From positions 806,001-870,000 of the forward strand of contig MGWO01000007.1 of the NCBI GenBank assembly GCA_001801025.1: 64,000 bases of DNA. The letters are read 5' to 3'. The notes below the pieces were generated by a model, which worked only from the letters and a program-made list of their open reading frames with translations, had not been told where the DNA came from and searched no databases. Source of the DNA: Gallionellales bacterium GWA2_54_124 (GTDB taxonomy: Bacteria > Pseudomonadota > Gammaproteobacteria > Burkholderiales > Gallionellaceae). Both the position numbers and the translations under genes were made by a program. This document shows, piece after piece, positions 55,852 through 64,000 of the stretch. How positions within the stretch are numbered: position 1 is the stretch's first letter; each line of letters starts with the position of its first letter.

Positions 55852-56517
55852 ATGGAAAAAACCTTGTCTGCGCTAGTTGTTCATGACATTAAAAATGCCC
55901 TGGCCTTGCTGGAAATCGATCTTGAGCAATTGATACACCGGGAGGATGCGCCGACTGAAGGGATCCGGGCGTATCGGCGCTGCGTCGATTTGAAGAGCCG
56001 TCTGATCAGTTTTTTAACGCTTTATAAGTATGATCAGTCTGGGCTGCAACCGCTGACACAGGAAGTCGTTTTGCTCGAATTTATCGAAGATCTGGTTCGT
56101 CACAGTCAATCCGGCATGGCACCGGAAAGTCACCATGGTCACAAAATTACAGTGAGCATTGATTACGAGAAGATGCAGATGGGCCGCATGGCGACAGCGT
56201 GGCTGGATGAGAATCTGGTGGAGTTGGCGATGGAGTCCGCGCTCAATAATGCGATTCGTTATGCGCATCACCGGGTTGATGTCTGGGTTGAGCAAACCCC
56301 GGACGCGCTGATTTTAAATGTGCAGGATGACGGCGTCGGTGTTGGTGTGGTCGGTGCGCTGATGCAGCGCAACATTCCTGATCAGTCATCCTCGACAGGG
56401 CTGGGGTTGGCTTTGTGCAAGGCAGTGGCTGAAGCGCATGGGAGGGGCGAGGTTCGACTTGAAAGTATCTCGGGTGGCGGTACGTTGTTTTCAATGACGT
56501 TGCGCTCTGCGTCATGA
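55852..56517 (+). CDS. Minimal soluble histidine kinase
   Basis: A 221-aa kinase without membrane or sensor domain. H-box VVHDIKNALALLEID at about 9-23, N-box ALNNAIRYAHH near 130, G1 DDGVGVG near 160 and G2 GLGLALCKAV near 183. It immediately follows the REC-TPR gene, so input may come through that protein's TPR part. It converges on cheZ. Confidence 0.85.
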   Translation: MEKTLSALVVHDIKNALALLEIDLEQLIHREDAPTEGIRAYRRCVDLKSRLISFLTLYKYDQSGLQPLTQEVVLLEFIEDLVRHSQSGMAPESHHGHKITVSIDYEKMQMGRMATAWLDENLVELAMESALNNAIRYAHHRVDVWVEQTPDALILNVQDDGVGVGVVGALMQRNIPDQSSSTGLGLALCKAVAEAHGRGEVRLESISGGGTLFSMTLRSAS

Positions 56518-56537
56518 GCCGTTTTGTGCATATTTTT

Positions 56538-57251
56538 TTAGAATCCTAAACTCTCCAGTAGATCGTCCACCTGATCCTGGTTAGTCACCACATTGTGGTT
56601 GTTCTGATTAATCACAGGGCCGTTTTCCAGACTGGTGTCGGGTTCTGACCGGTCTTCTGCGGGCGAATTTTCCAGCAGCAGACCGAGTAGTTGTCGCTCC
56701 ATATTTTGTGTCAGATCGATAATTTTCTTGATGACTTGACCGGTTAAATCCTGAAAGTCCTGTGCCATCATAATTTCTATCAGATAAGCATTCGCCGTGC
56801 TGGTTTTTTCCGGCAGGGCTTGCAAAAAGGCTTTGTTGTGCATGACTAAAGCTTTGAATTCCTCGGGGCTTAATTTTCCTGCCAGCAGCAGATCCCATTG
56901 CTGATCAAGTTGCTGGGATTCTGCCTCTAGATTTTGCACCAGGGGTTGTGCCGCTTCCGTCGCATTGAGCACGCGTTCGGCAGCTTGTTGTGTCAGCGTG
57001 GCAACATAATTCAACCGGTCGCGGGCATCGGGAATCGAGGAGGCGACCTGTTCAATGTGTGCGTTTAAACCCAATTCGCGCAGCGTGTCGTGCAAGGTTC
57101 TGGTAATTTGCCCCAGTTGATTAATCAAACGGGTGGGCGCGGCCTCTATGGGGTCGGTAGCAGCAGGCTTGTTATTCGCCAGTATGCTTTCAAACAGCAA
57201 TTCAAGATCTTCGTCGTTCGATTTGTTCAAGTTTGTCATACCCGTGTTCAC
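56538..57251 (-). CDS. cheZ: Protein phosphatase CheZ
   Basis: A 237-aa chemotaxis phosphatase for CheY-P. The catalytic region is [20 protein letters not shown] (DLTGQ with the essential Gln) near 168-180 and the C-terminal CheY-binding tail is [13 protein letters not shown]. Overlaps the end of cheY by 4 bp. Confidence 0.95.
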   Translation of the reverse strand: MNTGMTNLNKSNDEDLELLFESILANNKPAATDPIEAAPTRLINQLGQITRTLHDTLRELGLNAHIEQVASSIPDARDRLNYVATLTQQAAERVLNATEAAQPLVQNLEAESQQLDQQWDLLLAGKLSPEEFKALVMHNKAFLQALPEKTSTANAYLIEIMMAQDFQDLTGQVIKKIIDLTQNMERQLLGLLLENSPAEDRSEPDTSLENGPVINQNNHNVVTNQDQVDDLLESLGF

Positions 57252-57637
57252 TTGTTCAAACTTTGAAATATTTTTTTCAGTTTTTCATCCAGCGTCGCCG
57301 CAGTGAATGGTTTGACCACATAGCCTGATGCGCCCGCTTGAGCGGCTTCGATAATGTTTTCGCGCTTGGCTTCTGCGGTGACCATCAGGACGGGCAGATG
57401 GCGCAGTTTGGCATCCGCACGAATCTCGCGCAACAGTTCGATCCCTGTCATGTTGGGCATGTTCCAGTCTGATACGACAAAATCATACGTGTCTGCACGT
57501 AATTTTTTCAACGCTTCTACGCCGTCTTCCGCTTCCTGAGTATTAGTAAAACCTAGTTCTTTGAGTAGGTTTTTGACAATGCGGCGCATGGTGGAAAAAT
57601 CATCCACGACCAAAAATCTAGTATCTTCAATTCCCAT
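57248..57637 (-). CDS. cheY: Chemotaxis response regulator CheY
   Basis: A 129-aa single-domain receiver controlling the flagellar switch. Acidic pocket [18 protein letters not shown], phosphoacceptor Asp in [13 protein letters not shown] and Lys in [11 protein letters not shown] match CheY. Coupled to cheZ. Confidence 0.96.
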   Translation of the reverse strand: MGIEDTRFLVVDDFSTMRRIVKNLLKELGFTNTQEAEDGVEALKKLRADTYDFVVSDWNMPNMTGIELLREIRADAKLRHLPVLMVTAEAKRENIIEAAQAGASGYVVKPFTAATLDEKLKKIFQSLNK

Positions 57638-57697
57638 GAGGCTCCTCTTGCAACGCGTATGCAGTCTTTACGTGACAAAGCTGTGTTGAAAAAATGT

Positions 57698-58486
57698 TCA
57701 GGCTTCAGTTGAACCCAGCGAGGTGGTGTTGAAACCGCCATCGACATAAGTGATTTCACCGGTGATGCCGCTGGCCAGATCGCTGCACAGGAAGGCTGCG
57801 GCATTGCCTACCTCATCGGCCGTGACGTTCCGCTTGAGTGGCGCGTGTTTTTCGTTGTAACCCAGCAGCTTTCCGAAATCAGCAATGCCCGCTGCCGCCA
57901 GCGTACGGATAGGGCCGGCCGAAATGCCGTTTGCGCGGATGCCGCGTGCGCCCAGTTGCATCGCAAGATATCGCACAGACGCTTCAAGGCTGGCTTTGGC
58001 CATCCCCATCACGTTGTAATGCGGCATGGTGCGCACAGCGCCCAGATAGCTTAGCGTTAATATGGCTGCATTGCGTCCCTCCATCATCGGCAGCGCGGCT
58101 TTGGCCATCGCAGGAAAACTGTAGGAACTGATGTCGTGGGCAACCCGAAATGCTTCGCGGCTGAATCCGTCGAGGAATTCACCTTCGAGCGCTTCGCGCG
58201 GCGCGAAGGCGATCGCGTGTACAAACCCGTCAAAGCCATCCCAGTGCTGTTTCAAATTGATGAACAAATTGTTGATGTCGTCATCGGAGGCGACATCGCA
58301 TTCAAACACCAGTTCGCTGTTAAATTCGCGTGCTAATCCCAGCACACGCTCGCGCACGCGTTCGCCCTGATAGGTGAACGCCAGTTGTGCGCCTTCGCGG
58401 TGCATGGCAACGGCGACGCCATAGGCGATGGATCGGGTGCTGATCATGCCGGTAATCAAAATTCGTTTGTTGGCCAAAAATCCCAT
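57698..58486 (-). CDS. fabI: Enoyl-ACP reductase (NADH)
   Basis: A 262-aa short-chain reductase of fatty acid elongation. Motifs: [40 protein letters not shown] (Tyr-x6-Lys) and the C-terminal [15 protein letters not shown]. The ATG at 58486 has GAAGGAG before it; the longer frame upstream is inside the intergenic region. Confidence 0.97.
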   Translation of the reverse strand: MGFLANKRILITGMISTRSIAYGVAVAMHREGAQLAFTYQGERVRERVLGLAREFNSELVFECDVASDDDINNLFINLKQHWDGFDGFVHAIAFAPREALEGEFLDGFSREAFRVAHDISSYSFPAMAKAALPMMEGRNAAILTLSYLGAVRTMPHYNVMGMAKASLEASVRYLAMQLGARGIRANGISAGPIRTLAAAGIADFGKLLGYNEKHAPLKRNVTADEVGNAAAFLCSDLASGITGEITYVDGGFNTTSLGSTEA

Positions 58487-58600
58487 GTGTACTCCTTCAG
58501 GTTGGTCAAAAGTGGGCGGATTATAAAGCAATTGAATGACGCGCATCGGGCGTATGCAATCGTATATAATCCTGAGTTGTTCAATTTCAGGTCTTTTTTC

Positions 58601-59215
58601 ATGCTGGAAGTCAGCAATCTTGCTTGTAGTCGCGGTGATCATCGCCTGTTTTCGGGATTATGCTTTACGCTGTCGCCGGGGCAGATCATGCAAATTCAGG
58701 GCGCGAATGGCAGCGGTAAGACCAGTTTGTTGCGTACTTTATGCGGCTTTATTATCCCTGATGAGGGCTGTATCTCATGGGATGGTACCGATGTGCGTGA
58801 ATTGGATGAAGATTATTTCTCCCAAATGATGTATTTGGGGCATTTGAATGCCATTAAGGATGAATTGAGTGCGCTTGAGAATCTGCGCATTTCGGCTGGT
58901 TTGTCGGGCATGGAACTAAGTGAGGTGGATGCCATTGCCGCCTTGCGACGTATGGGTTTAAAGGGACGCGAGCGTTTGCCGGCTAAGGTGCTCTCGCAAG
59001 GGCAGCGCCGCCGTGTTGCATTAGCGCGCCTGCTGGTGAGTGATGCCAGGCTGTGGGTGCTGGATGAACCTTTGGCCGCTTTAGATGTCGGAGCGGTGGC
59101 GTTGATCGGGGAGTTGATCAGTGAGCATCTGGCAAGGGGGGGGATGGTGATTTTTACCACCCATCAGCCGCTGGTTGTGGCGGGTATGGAGATGCGCAGT
59201 TTGTCGCTGTCATGA
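58601..59215 (+). CDS. ccmA: Heme exporter ATP-binding protein CcmA
   Basis: A 204-aa ABC ATPase of the System I cytochrome c maturation apparatus, working with CcmB/C to release holo-CcmE. Walker [12 protein letters not shown] near 36, signature [15 protein letters not shown], Walker [13 protein letters not shown], His in TTHQPL. The ATG at 58601 starts with the family N-terminus. TATAAT at 58565 is a possible -10. First gene of ccmABCDEFGH. Confidence 0.95.
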   Translation: MLEVSNLACSRGDHRLFSGLCFTLSPGQIMQIQGANGSGKTSLLRTLCGFIIPDEGCISWDGTDVRELDEDYFSQMMYLGHLNAIKDELSALENLRISAGLSGMELSEVDAIAALRRMGLKGRERLPAKVLSQGQRRRVALARLLVSDARLWVLDEPLAALDVGAVALIGELISEHLARGGMVIFTTHQPLVVAGMEMRSLSLS

Positions 59216-59895
59216 AAAAGTTATCTTTGCTTTCATTATTGCTGCTGGTGGTGCGCCGGGATCTCGTGCTGGCCATGCGTCGCCGCGCGGATGTACTGAC
59301 GACGCTGTTCTTTTTTGTGATGGTGGTGAGCCTGTTCCCGCTGGGCGTGGGGCCTGAAATGGATATGTTGCGCAAAATGGCACCCGGTGTTTTGTGGGTA
59401 GCAGCCTTACTCGCATCAATGTTGTCGTTGGGGCGTTTGTTCTCTGCTGACTATTTGGATGGTACGCTAGAGCAAATGCTGCTAGCACCCCAGTCTTTGT
59501 CGGTGCTGGTGCTGGGCAAAATGGTCTCGCACTGGATGGTTTCCGGTTTGCCGCTGGTCTTGATGACGCCGGTGCTGGGTTTACAGTTCGATATGTCGGT
59601 CGATGCGATCGGTGTACTGATGTTGAGTTTGTTCTTGGGTACACCTATTTTGAGCATGGTCGGTGCAATCGGTGCCGCGCTGACTTTAGGCTTGCGTGGC
59701 GGCGGGGTGCTGCTGTCCTTGCTGGTACTGCCTTTGTGTATACCCGTGCTGATTTTTGGCACCGGTGCCGTGCAGGCGGTGACCAGTGGTTTGAATGTGT
59801 CGTCTCATCTATCCTTGATGGGCGCATTGCTGATTTTGGCGCTGGCCTTTACCCCGTGGGTGACGGCGCAGGCATTAAGAATTTCGATGGAGTAA
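59212..59895 (+). CDS. ccmB: Heme exporter protein CcmB
   Basis: A 227-aa membrane protein with six predicted segments, including RRDLVLAMRRRADVLTTLFF at the start and the conserved LEQMLLAPQSL loop. Permease partner of CcmA. Overlaps ccmA by 4 bp and ccmC by one base. Confidence 0.95.
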   Translation: MKKLSLLSLLLLVVRRDLVLAMRRRADVLTTLFFFVMVVSLFPLGVGPEMDMLRKMAPGVLWVAALLASMLSLGRLFSADYLDGTLEQMLLAPQSLSVLVLGKMVSHWMVSGLPLVLMTPVLGLQFDMSVDAIGVLMLSLFLGTPILSMVGAIGAALTLGLRGGGVLLSLLVLPLCIPVLIFGTGAVQAVTSGLNVSSHLSLMGALLILALAFTPWVTAQALRISME

Positions 59896-60632
59896 TGATG
59901 GCAATTAACTGGTTTAAATACTCAGCACCTACCACCTTCTATCCGCTCGCCGGCAGGTTGATTCCCTGGTTTGCAATCTCCTCGGCGATCCTGTTCGCGG
60001 TCGGTTTGTATATCGGTTTTGTCGTGGCGCCAGCCGATGCGACGCAGGGCGAGTTCTATCGCATCATCTTTATTCACGTCCCGTCCTCGATTATTTCGAT
60101 GTTTTTGTATCTGATTATGGCAGGCTACGCCGCACTGGGGCTGATCTTTAACACGCGATTGTCCTCGATGATGGCCAGCGCGATTGCGCCGACCGGCGCC
60201 CTGTTTGCCTTTATCTCGCTCTGGACCGGTGCACTGTGGGGTAAGCCGATGTGGGGAGCGTGGTGGGTTTGGGATGCGCGCCTGACCTCTGAACTGATCT
60301 TGCTGTTTTTGTATCTGGGTTTTATTGCGCTGCATGCTTCGATTGACGATCCCCGCCGGGCTGACCGTGCCGCAGCCCTGCTGGCGATCATAGGTTCTGT
60401 GAACGTGCCTATCATTTATTTCTCGGTCAAATGGTGGAATACCCTGCATCAGGGCTCGACCATCAAGTACTCCGGTACCTCGATGCACATCGCGATGCAG
60501 CAGGCGATGTTCACCATGCTGGCCGCCTGCTGGCTGTATGCGGTTGCGGTTGCGCTTGCGCGGGTGCGCAGCATTATTCTCGAACGCGAAAAAAATACCA
60601 AGTGGATCACTGAACTGGCGGAGGTTAAGTAA
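59895..60632 (+). CDS. ccmC: Heme lyase/exporter protein CcmC
   Basis: A 245-aa membrane protein of the heme-handling family. The WWD-type motif is WGKPMWGAWWVWDARLTSELI; His in HVPSSIISMF and HQGSTIKYSGTSMH regions are the axial ligands. It loads heme on CcmE. ATG at 59895 or 59898, both in frame. Confidence 0.95.
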   Translation: MMAINWFKYSAPTTFYPLAGRLIPWFAISSAILFAVGLYIGFVVAPADATQGEFYRIIFIHVPSSIISMFLYLIMAGYAALGLIFNTRLSSMMASAIAPTGALFAFISLWTGALWGKPMWGAWWVWDARLTSELILLFLYLGFIALHASIDDPRRADRAAALLAIIGSVNVPIIYFSVKWWNTLHQGSTIKYSGTSMHIAMQQAMFTMLAACWLYAVAVALARVRSIILEREKNTKWITELAEVK

Positions 60633-60799
60633 TGGGGCTGGACATCTGGATGAGAGAAAATCCGCTTACCTATATCTGGGTGGGCTCTTACGCAGTTGCT
60701 TTTATCATCTTCGCGGTTGAAATCGCGATGGTGATACACAAACGAAAAATTACCCTGCAGCAGGTGCGCCTGATGCGCGAAGCTTCGGAAGAGGAATAA
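60632..60799 (+). CDS. ccmD: Heme exporter protein CcmD
   Basis: A 55-aa single-pass protein: [19 protein letters not shown] followed by a basic helix ([16 protein letters not shown]). It stabilises the CcmABCE complex. Its ATG overlaps the ccmC stop by one base and ccmE follows after one base. Confidence 0.92.
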   Translation: MGLDIWMRENPLTYIWVGSYAVAFIIFAVEIAMVIHKRKITLQQVRLMREASEEE

Positions 60800-60800
60800 G

Positions 60801-61256
60801 ATGAAACCGCGTCAAAAAAGAACTTTATACATTGTGCTTGCAGTGGCGGCAGTAGGGCTCGCGGTAGGTTTAGTGCTCAATGCGCTCAAAGATAACGTCA
60901 GTCTGTATTTCACGCCGACTCAGGTTTACAACAAAGAAGCCCCGCAGGGACGCAGTTTTCGGATTGGCGGGCTGGTTGAAGAGGGCAGTATCCAGCGTGA
61001 AAAAGACGGCCTGACCGTGCATTTCATGATTACCGATTTAAAGCAAAAATTGCCGGTTGTCTATAAAGGCATCCTGCCCGACTTATTCAAGGAAGGTAAG
61101 GGTGTTGTCGCGCAAGGCAAGATGGAAGCGGATGGCGTGATGCACGCCTCGGAAGTGCTGGCCAAGCACGATGAAAACTACATGCCGCCTGAAGCTGCCG
61201 ACGCCTTGAAGAAGGCGGAAGCCACCTCTGCGGTCAGCGCCCCTGCTGCAAAATAA
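60801..61256 (+). CDS. ccmE: Cytochrome c maturation heme chaperone CcmE
   Basis: A 151-aa periplasmic-facing protein with one N-terminal anchor. The beta-barrel contains [12 protein letters not shown]; the heme-binding His is in [12 protein letters not shown] near residue 123, the CcmE-type HxxxY motif. Confidence 0.96.
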   Translation: MKPRQKRTLYIVLAVAAVGLAVGLVLNALKDNVSLYFTPTQVYNKEAPQGRSFRIGGLVEEGSIQREKDGLTVHFMITDLKQKLPVVYKGILPDLFKEGKGVVAQGKMEADGVMHASEVLAKHDENYMPPEAADALKKAEATSAVSAPAAK

Positions 61257-61273
61257 TCGTTGAAAGATCATAC

Positions 61274-63271
61274 ATGATTCCAGAACTAGGTCATTTTTCT
61301 CTCATTGTCGCGCTGTCTCTGGCGATCGTCTTGGGCGTGCTGCCGATATGGGGCGCCGCGCGCAACAACCCTGTCCTGATGGGGGTTGCCCGTCCCCTGG
61401 CTTACGGTCAGCTAGTTTTTATTAGCCTTGCGTTTGCTGCCCTTGCCTATGCTTTTTTGGGTAATGATTTCTCGGTGCTGTATGTCGCGCAGCATTCCAA
61501 TTCGCAGTTGCCCGGACAATATCGCTTCGCGGCGATCTGGGGCGGACATGAGGGCTCGCTCCTGCTGTGGGCCTTGCTGCTATCGGTCTGGACTGCAGGT
61601 GTTGCGATGTTTAGCCGTCATTTGCCAGAAGAGATGGTCGCACGCGTGCTGGGCGTGATGGGATTGATTTCGGTTGGATTCCTGCTGTTCATGCTGTTCA
61701 CCAGCAGCCCGTTTGATCGTCTGTTGCCAGCGGCGGCCGATGGCCGCGATCTGAATCCGCTGTTGCAGGATCCGGGGCTGGTGATCCATCCTCCTATGCT
61801 CTATATGGGCTACGTCGGGTTCTCCGTGGCTTACGCCTTTGCGATCTCAGCCTTGCTGGGCGGAAAACTTGATGCAACCTGGGCGCGCTGGTCGCGTCCG
61901 TGGACGACGGTGGCGTGGGTCTTCATGACCATCGGCATCGCGCTGGGCAGCGGCTGGGCTTATTACGAGCTGGGCTGGGGGGGGTGGTGGTTCTGGGATC
62001 CGGTCGAGAACGCCTCGTTTATGCCATGGTTGTTAGGCACGGCCTTGATTCATTCGCTGGCCGTAACTGAAAAGCGCGGCGCATTTAAAAGCTGGACGGT
62101 GTTGCTGGCGATCGCGGCATTTTCGTTTAGCCTGCTGGGTACCTTCCTCGTACGCTCGGGTGTGTTGACCTCGGTACACTCGTTCGCTGCCGACCCTAAG
62201 CGCGGTATCTTTATTTTGAGTTTTCTGGTGCTGGTGATCGGCGCTTCCTTGCTGTTGTTCGCCTGGCGCGCACCGAAAGTCGGCTTGGGCGGCAAATTCG
62301 ATATGTTGTCGCGTGAGTCCTTGCTGCTGTCGAATAACGTGCTGCTGTCGGTTGCCTCGGCCTCTGTATTCATCGGAACGCTGTATCCGCTTTTCATGGA
62401 TGCCTTAGGTTACGGCAAACTCTCGGTCGGTCCTCCGTACTTTGAAGCCGTGTTCGTGCCGTTGATGATGCCGATGGTGTTCATGATGGGCTTAGGCCCG
62501 CTGGCGCGCTGGAAAAAAATGGCGGTGCCGGATCTTGCGCAGCGCGTGAAATGGGCGTTTGCCAGCGCGCTGGTATTGGCCTTGCTGCTGCCGCTGCTGA
62601 TGGGGCGATTCTTATCGCTGGAATCAAATAAATGGTCACCGATGATCGTCCTTGGTCTGCTGATGGCGTTCTGGATTATCTCGACCCTGTTTGTCGGCTT
62701 GCGCCAGCGTTTGGCAGGGCACGGCGCGTTCATGGCGCGGGTGCGCAAGCAAAGCTTGAGCTATTACGGCATGCAACTGGCGCATTTGGGCGTGGCGTTG
62801 TTTATCATCGGCGTGACGCTGGTGAAGGGCTATGAAACAGAACGTGATGTGCGCATGAACGTGGGCGATACCGTGGTTGCGGGCGGCTATGAGTTCCGTT
62901 TTAACGGCGTGACCGAAACGGAAGGGCCGAATTATGTTGCAGGTGTCGGCCATGTCACGGTCAGTCATGATGGCAAAATAGTCGGCGAATTGACGCCTGA
63001 AAAGCGTCAGTACAATGTCTCCGGCATGCCGTTGACGGAAGCGGCGATCCAGACCGGTGTGTTCCGCGATCTGTATGTGTCGCTGGGCGAGCCTATTCCT
63101 GAATCAGAAGGTGCCTGGGCAGTACGCGTTTATATCAAACCGTTTATCGACTGGATTTGGGCCGGCACGCTGTTGATGGCGCTGGGCGGTATTTTGGCTG
63201 TGTCTGACCGTCGTTATCGCATCCACAAGAAGGCGGCGGTTGTGCCAACAATTGATCAAGGAGCAGCATAA
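61274..63271 (+). CDS. ccmF: Cytochrome c heme lyase subunit CcmF
   Basis: A 665-aa polytopic membrane protein with about 15 hydrophobic segments. The WWD domain is WGGWWFWDPVENASFMPWL near 236; conserved His residues occur in GGHEGSLLLW, VIHPPMLYMGY and AVTEKRGAFK-adjacent regions. With CcmH it attaches heme to apocytochrome c. Its stop overlaps ccmG. Confidence 0.97.
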   Translation: MIPELGHFSLIVALSLAIVLGVLPIWGAARNNPVLMGVARPLAYGQLVFISLAFAALAYAFLGNDFSVLYVAQHSNSQLPGQYRFAAIWGGHEGSLLLWALLLSVWTAGVAMFSRHLPEEMVARVLGVMGLISVGFLLFMLFTSSPFDRLLPAAADGRDLNPLLQDPGLVIHPPMLYMGYVGFSVAYAFAISALLGGKLDATWARWSRPWTTVAWVFMTIGIALGSGWAYYELGWGGWWFWDPVENASFMPWLLGTALIHSLAVTEKRGAFKSWTVLLAIAAFSFSLLGTFLVRSGVLTSVHSFAADPKRGIFILSFLVLVIGASLLLFAWRAPKVGLGGKFDMLSRESLLLSNNVLLSVASASVFIGTLYPLFMDALGYGKLSVGPPYFEAVFVPLMMPMVFMMGLGPLARWKKMAVPDLAQRVKWAFASALVLALLLPLLMGRFLSLESNKWSPMIVLGLLMAFWIISTLFVGLRQRLAGHGAFMARVRKQSLSYYGMQLAHLGVALFIIGVTLVKGYETERDVRMNVGDTVVAGGYEFRFNGVTETEGPNYVAGVGHVTVSHDGKIVGELTPEKRQYNVSGMPLTEAAIQTGVFRDLYVSLGEPIPESEGAWAVRVYIKPFIDWIWAGTLLMALGGILAVSDRRYRIHKKAAVVPTIDQGAA

Positions 63272-63798
63272 TGATGCGTTTCATCCTACCCTTTGTGATT
63301 TTTCTGGTTCTGTCGGTTTTTTTATATAAAGGTCTGGGTCGCGATACCCGTGAAGTCCCCTCACCGCTGGTAGGCCGTGCAGCGCCTGCCTTTGTGTTAC
63401 CGCTCTTGCATGAGCCTGAAAAGAAGTTTTCACCCAAAGATATGCAAGGCAAAGTCTGGCTGCTCAACGTCTGGGCATCCTGGTGCGGTGCCTGCAAGGA
63501 CGAACATCCGCTCTTGATGGAATTGTCCCGTCAGAATATCGTGCCTATTGTGGGTCTCGATTACAAGGATAAGGCTGTTGATGGCGAGATGACATTAAGG
63601 CGGGCGGGCGATCCGTATTCACTGGTGATCGCAGATCTAGATGGTAAAGTCGGCTTTGATTACGGTGTGTATGGCGTGCCGGAAACCTATGTGATCGACA
63701 AGCAGGGGGTGATCGCCTACAAGCTGATCGGCGCGCTGACTGCGAAAAATCTGCGTGAAACCATCCTTCCGATGGTCGCGGGGTTGCAAGCCAAATGA
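63271..63798 (+). CDS. ccmG: Thiol:disulfide interchange protein CcmG (DsbE)
   Basis: A 175-aa membrane-anchored thioredoxin that keeps apocytochrome cysteines reduced. N-terminal anchor (FILPFVIFLVLSVFL), active site WASWCGACKDEHPLL near 70 and YGVYGVPETYVID cis-Pro loop. The inter-cysteine pair is Gly-Ala; many family members have other residues there. Overlaps ccmF by one base and ccmH by four. Confidence 0.95.
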   Translation: MMRFILPFVIFLVLSVFLYKGLGRDTREVPSPLVGRAAPAFVLPLLHEPEKKFSPKDMQGKVWLLNVWASWCGACKDEHPLLMELSRQNIVPIVGLDYKDKAVDGEMTLRRAGDPYSLVIADLDGKVGFDYGVYGVPETYVIDKQGVIAYKLIGALTAKNLRETILPMVAGLQAK

Positions 63799-64000
63799 GA
63801 TACCTTTCAATTTTACTGTTGTGCCTGCTGCCGGCTTTGTCGTTCGCCGGTGTTGCAAAGGACATTGCGGATGATCCAGTGATGGAACGCCGCATGATGC
63901 TGCTGGCTGAAAAAGTGCGTTGCCTGGTGTGCCAGAGTGAGCCTGTGTCCAATTCTCATTCGGACTGGTCGAAAGATGTACGTCAGATTATGCGTGAGAA
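63795..64000 (+). CDS. ccmH: Cytochrome c-type biogenesis protein CcmH (partial)
   Basis: The first 68 codons only; the gene continues beyond the window. Signal peptide MRYLSILLLCLLPALSFAG, then the redox motif KVRCLVCQSEPVSNS (LRCxxCQ family). It would reduce apocytochrome c haem-binding cysteines. Confidence 0.93.
   Translation, partial: MRYLSILLLCLLPALSFAGVAKDIADDPVMERRMMLLAEKVRCLVCQSEPVSNSHSDWSKDVRQIMRE

Overview
The window looks like the chromosome of a betaproteobacterium interrupted by one large integrated mobile element. The housekeeping gene order (rpsB-tsf-pyrH-frr-uppS-cdsA-dxr-rseP-bamA-ompH-lpxD-fabZ-lpxA-lpxB-rnhB), cheY/cheZ, fabI, a complete System I cytochrome c maturation operon and moderate GC fit a Nitrosomonadales/Gallionellaceae-type organism. 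That placement is inferred from gene order and protein character; no database was searched.

Layout. (1) 1-8400, chromosomal: nadC-trxC on the minus strand; clpB on the plus strand behind a clear sigma32-type promoter and ahead of a good terminator; a TorT-like periplasmic binding protein translationally coupled to a membrane diguanylate cyclase; and a Tas-type aldo/keto reductase. (2) 8786-36890, an integrative mobilizable element of about 28.0 kb in a tRNA-Ser(GGA) gene. A 65-bp direct repeat of the 3' part of the tRNA (8786-8850 and 36826-36890, one mismatch) marks the ends. A tyrosine recombinase lies just inside the left end. A 19-bp motif (GCACARTTCTGGCACAGTG) occurs once next to the integrase and twice next to the right end. 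(3) 36826-64000, chromosomal: the intact tRNA-Ser, dusC, a GspE/PilB-type ATPase, the translation/isoprenoid/outer-membrane/lipid A cluster, a REC-TPR protein with an orphan histidine kinase, cheY-cheZ, fabI, and ccmABCDEFG plus the start of ccmH, which runs off the window.

The element is a mobile defence island. Its left half carries a type I restriction-modification operon (hsdM, hsdS ... hsdR). Between hsdS and hsdR sit a P-loop/dCMP-deaminase-like protein of the anti-phage dCTP deaminase type, an hsdS-like remnant, a conserved RM-associated protein and a RhuM-Fic fusion. Next come a membrane protein, an AAA ATPase/TOPRIM (RloA/RloB- or AbiL-like) pair, and on the minus strand a cluster of two paralogous DEDDh 3'-5' exonucleases, a HAD protein and a small unknown protein. 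The transfer module has the IncP layout: relaxase and MobC/TraJ-like protein on one strand, an oriT-like inverted repeat, and TraK-, TraL- and TraM-like genes on the other. No type IV secretion genes are present, so the element is probably mobilizable, not self-transmissible. The right half carries SIR2-HerA followed by a KTSC-domain gene, a DUF2130 nuclease-like gene with a decayed second copy, a winged-helix protein beside a cluster of palindromes, an AlpA/excisionase-like gene and an unknown gene at the right end.

The best candidates for undescribed biology are the HAD/twin-exonuclease cluster (22631-24458), the KTSC gene attached to SIR2-HerA, the deaminase and RhuM-Fic genes built into the hsd operon, and several unexplained repeat arrays in the element's control regions.
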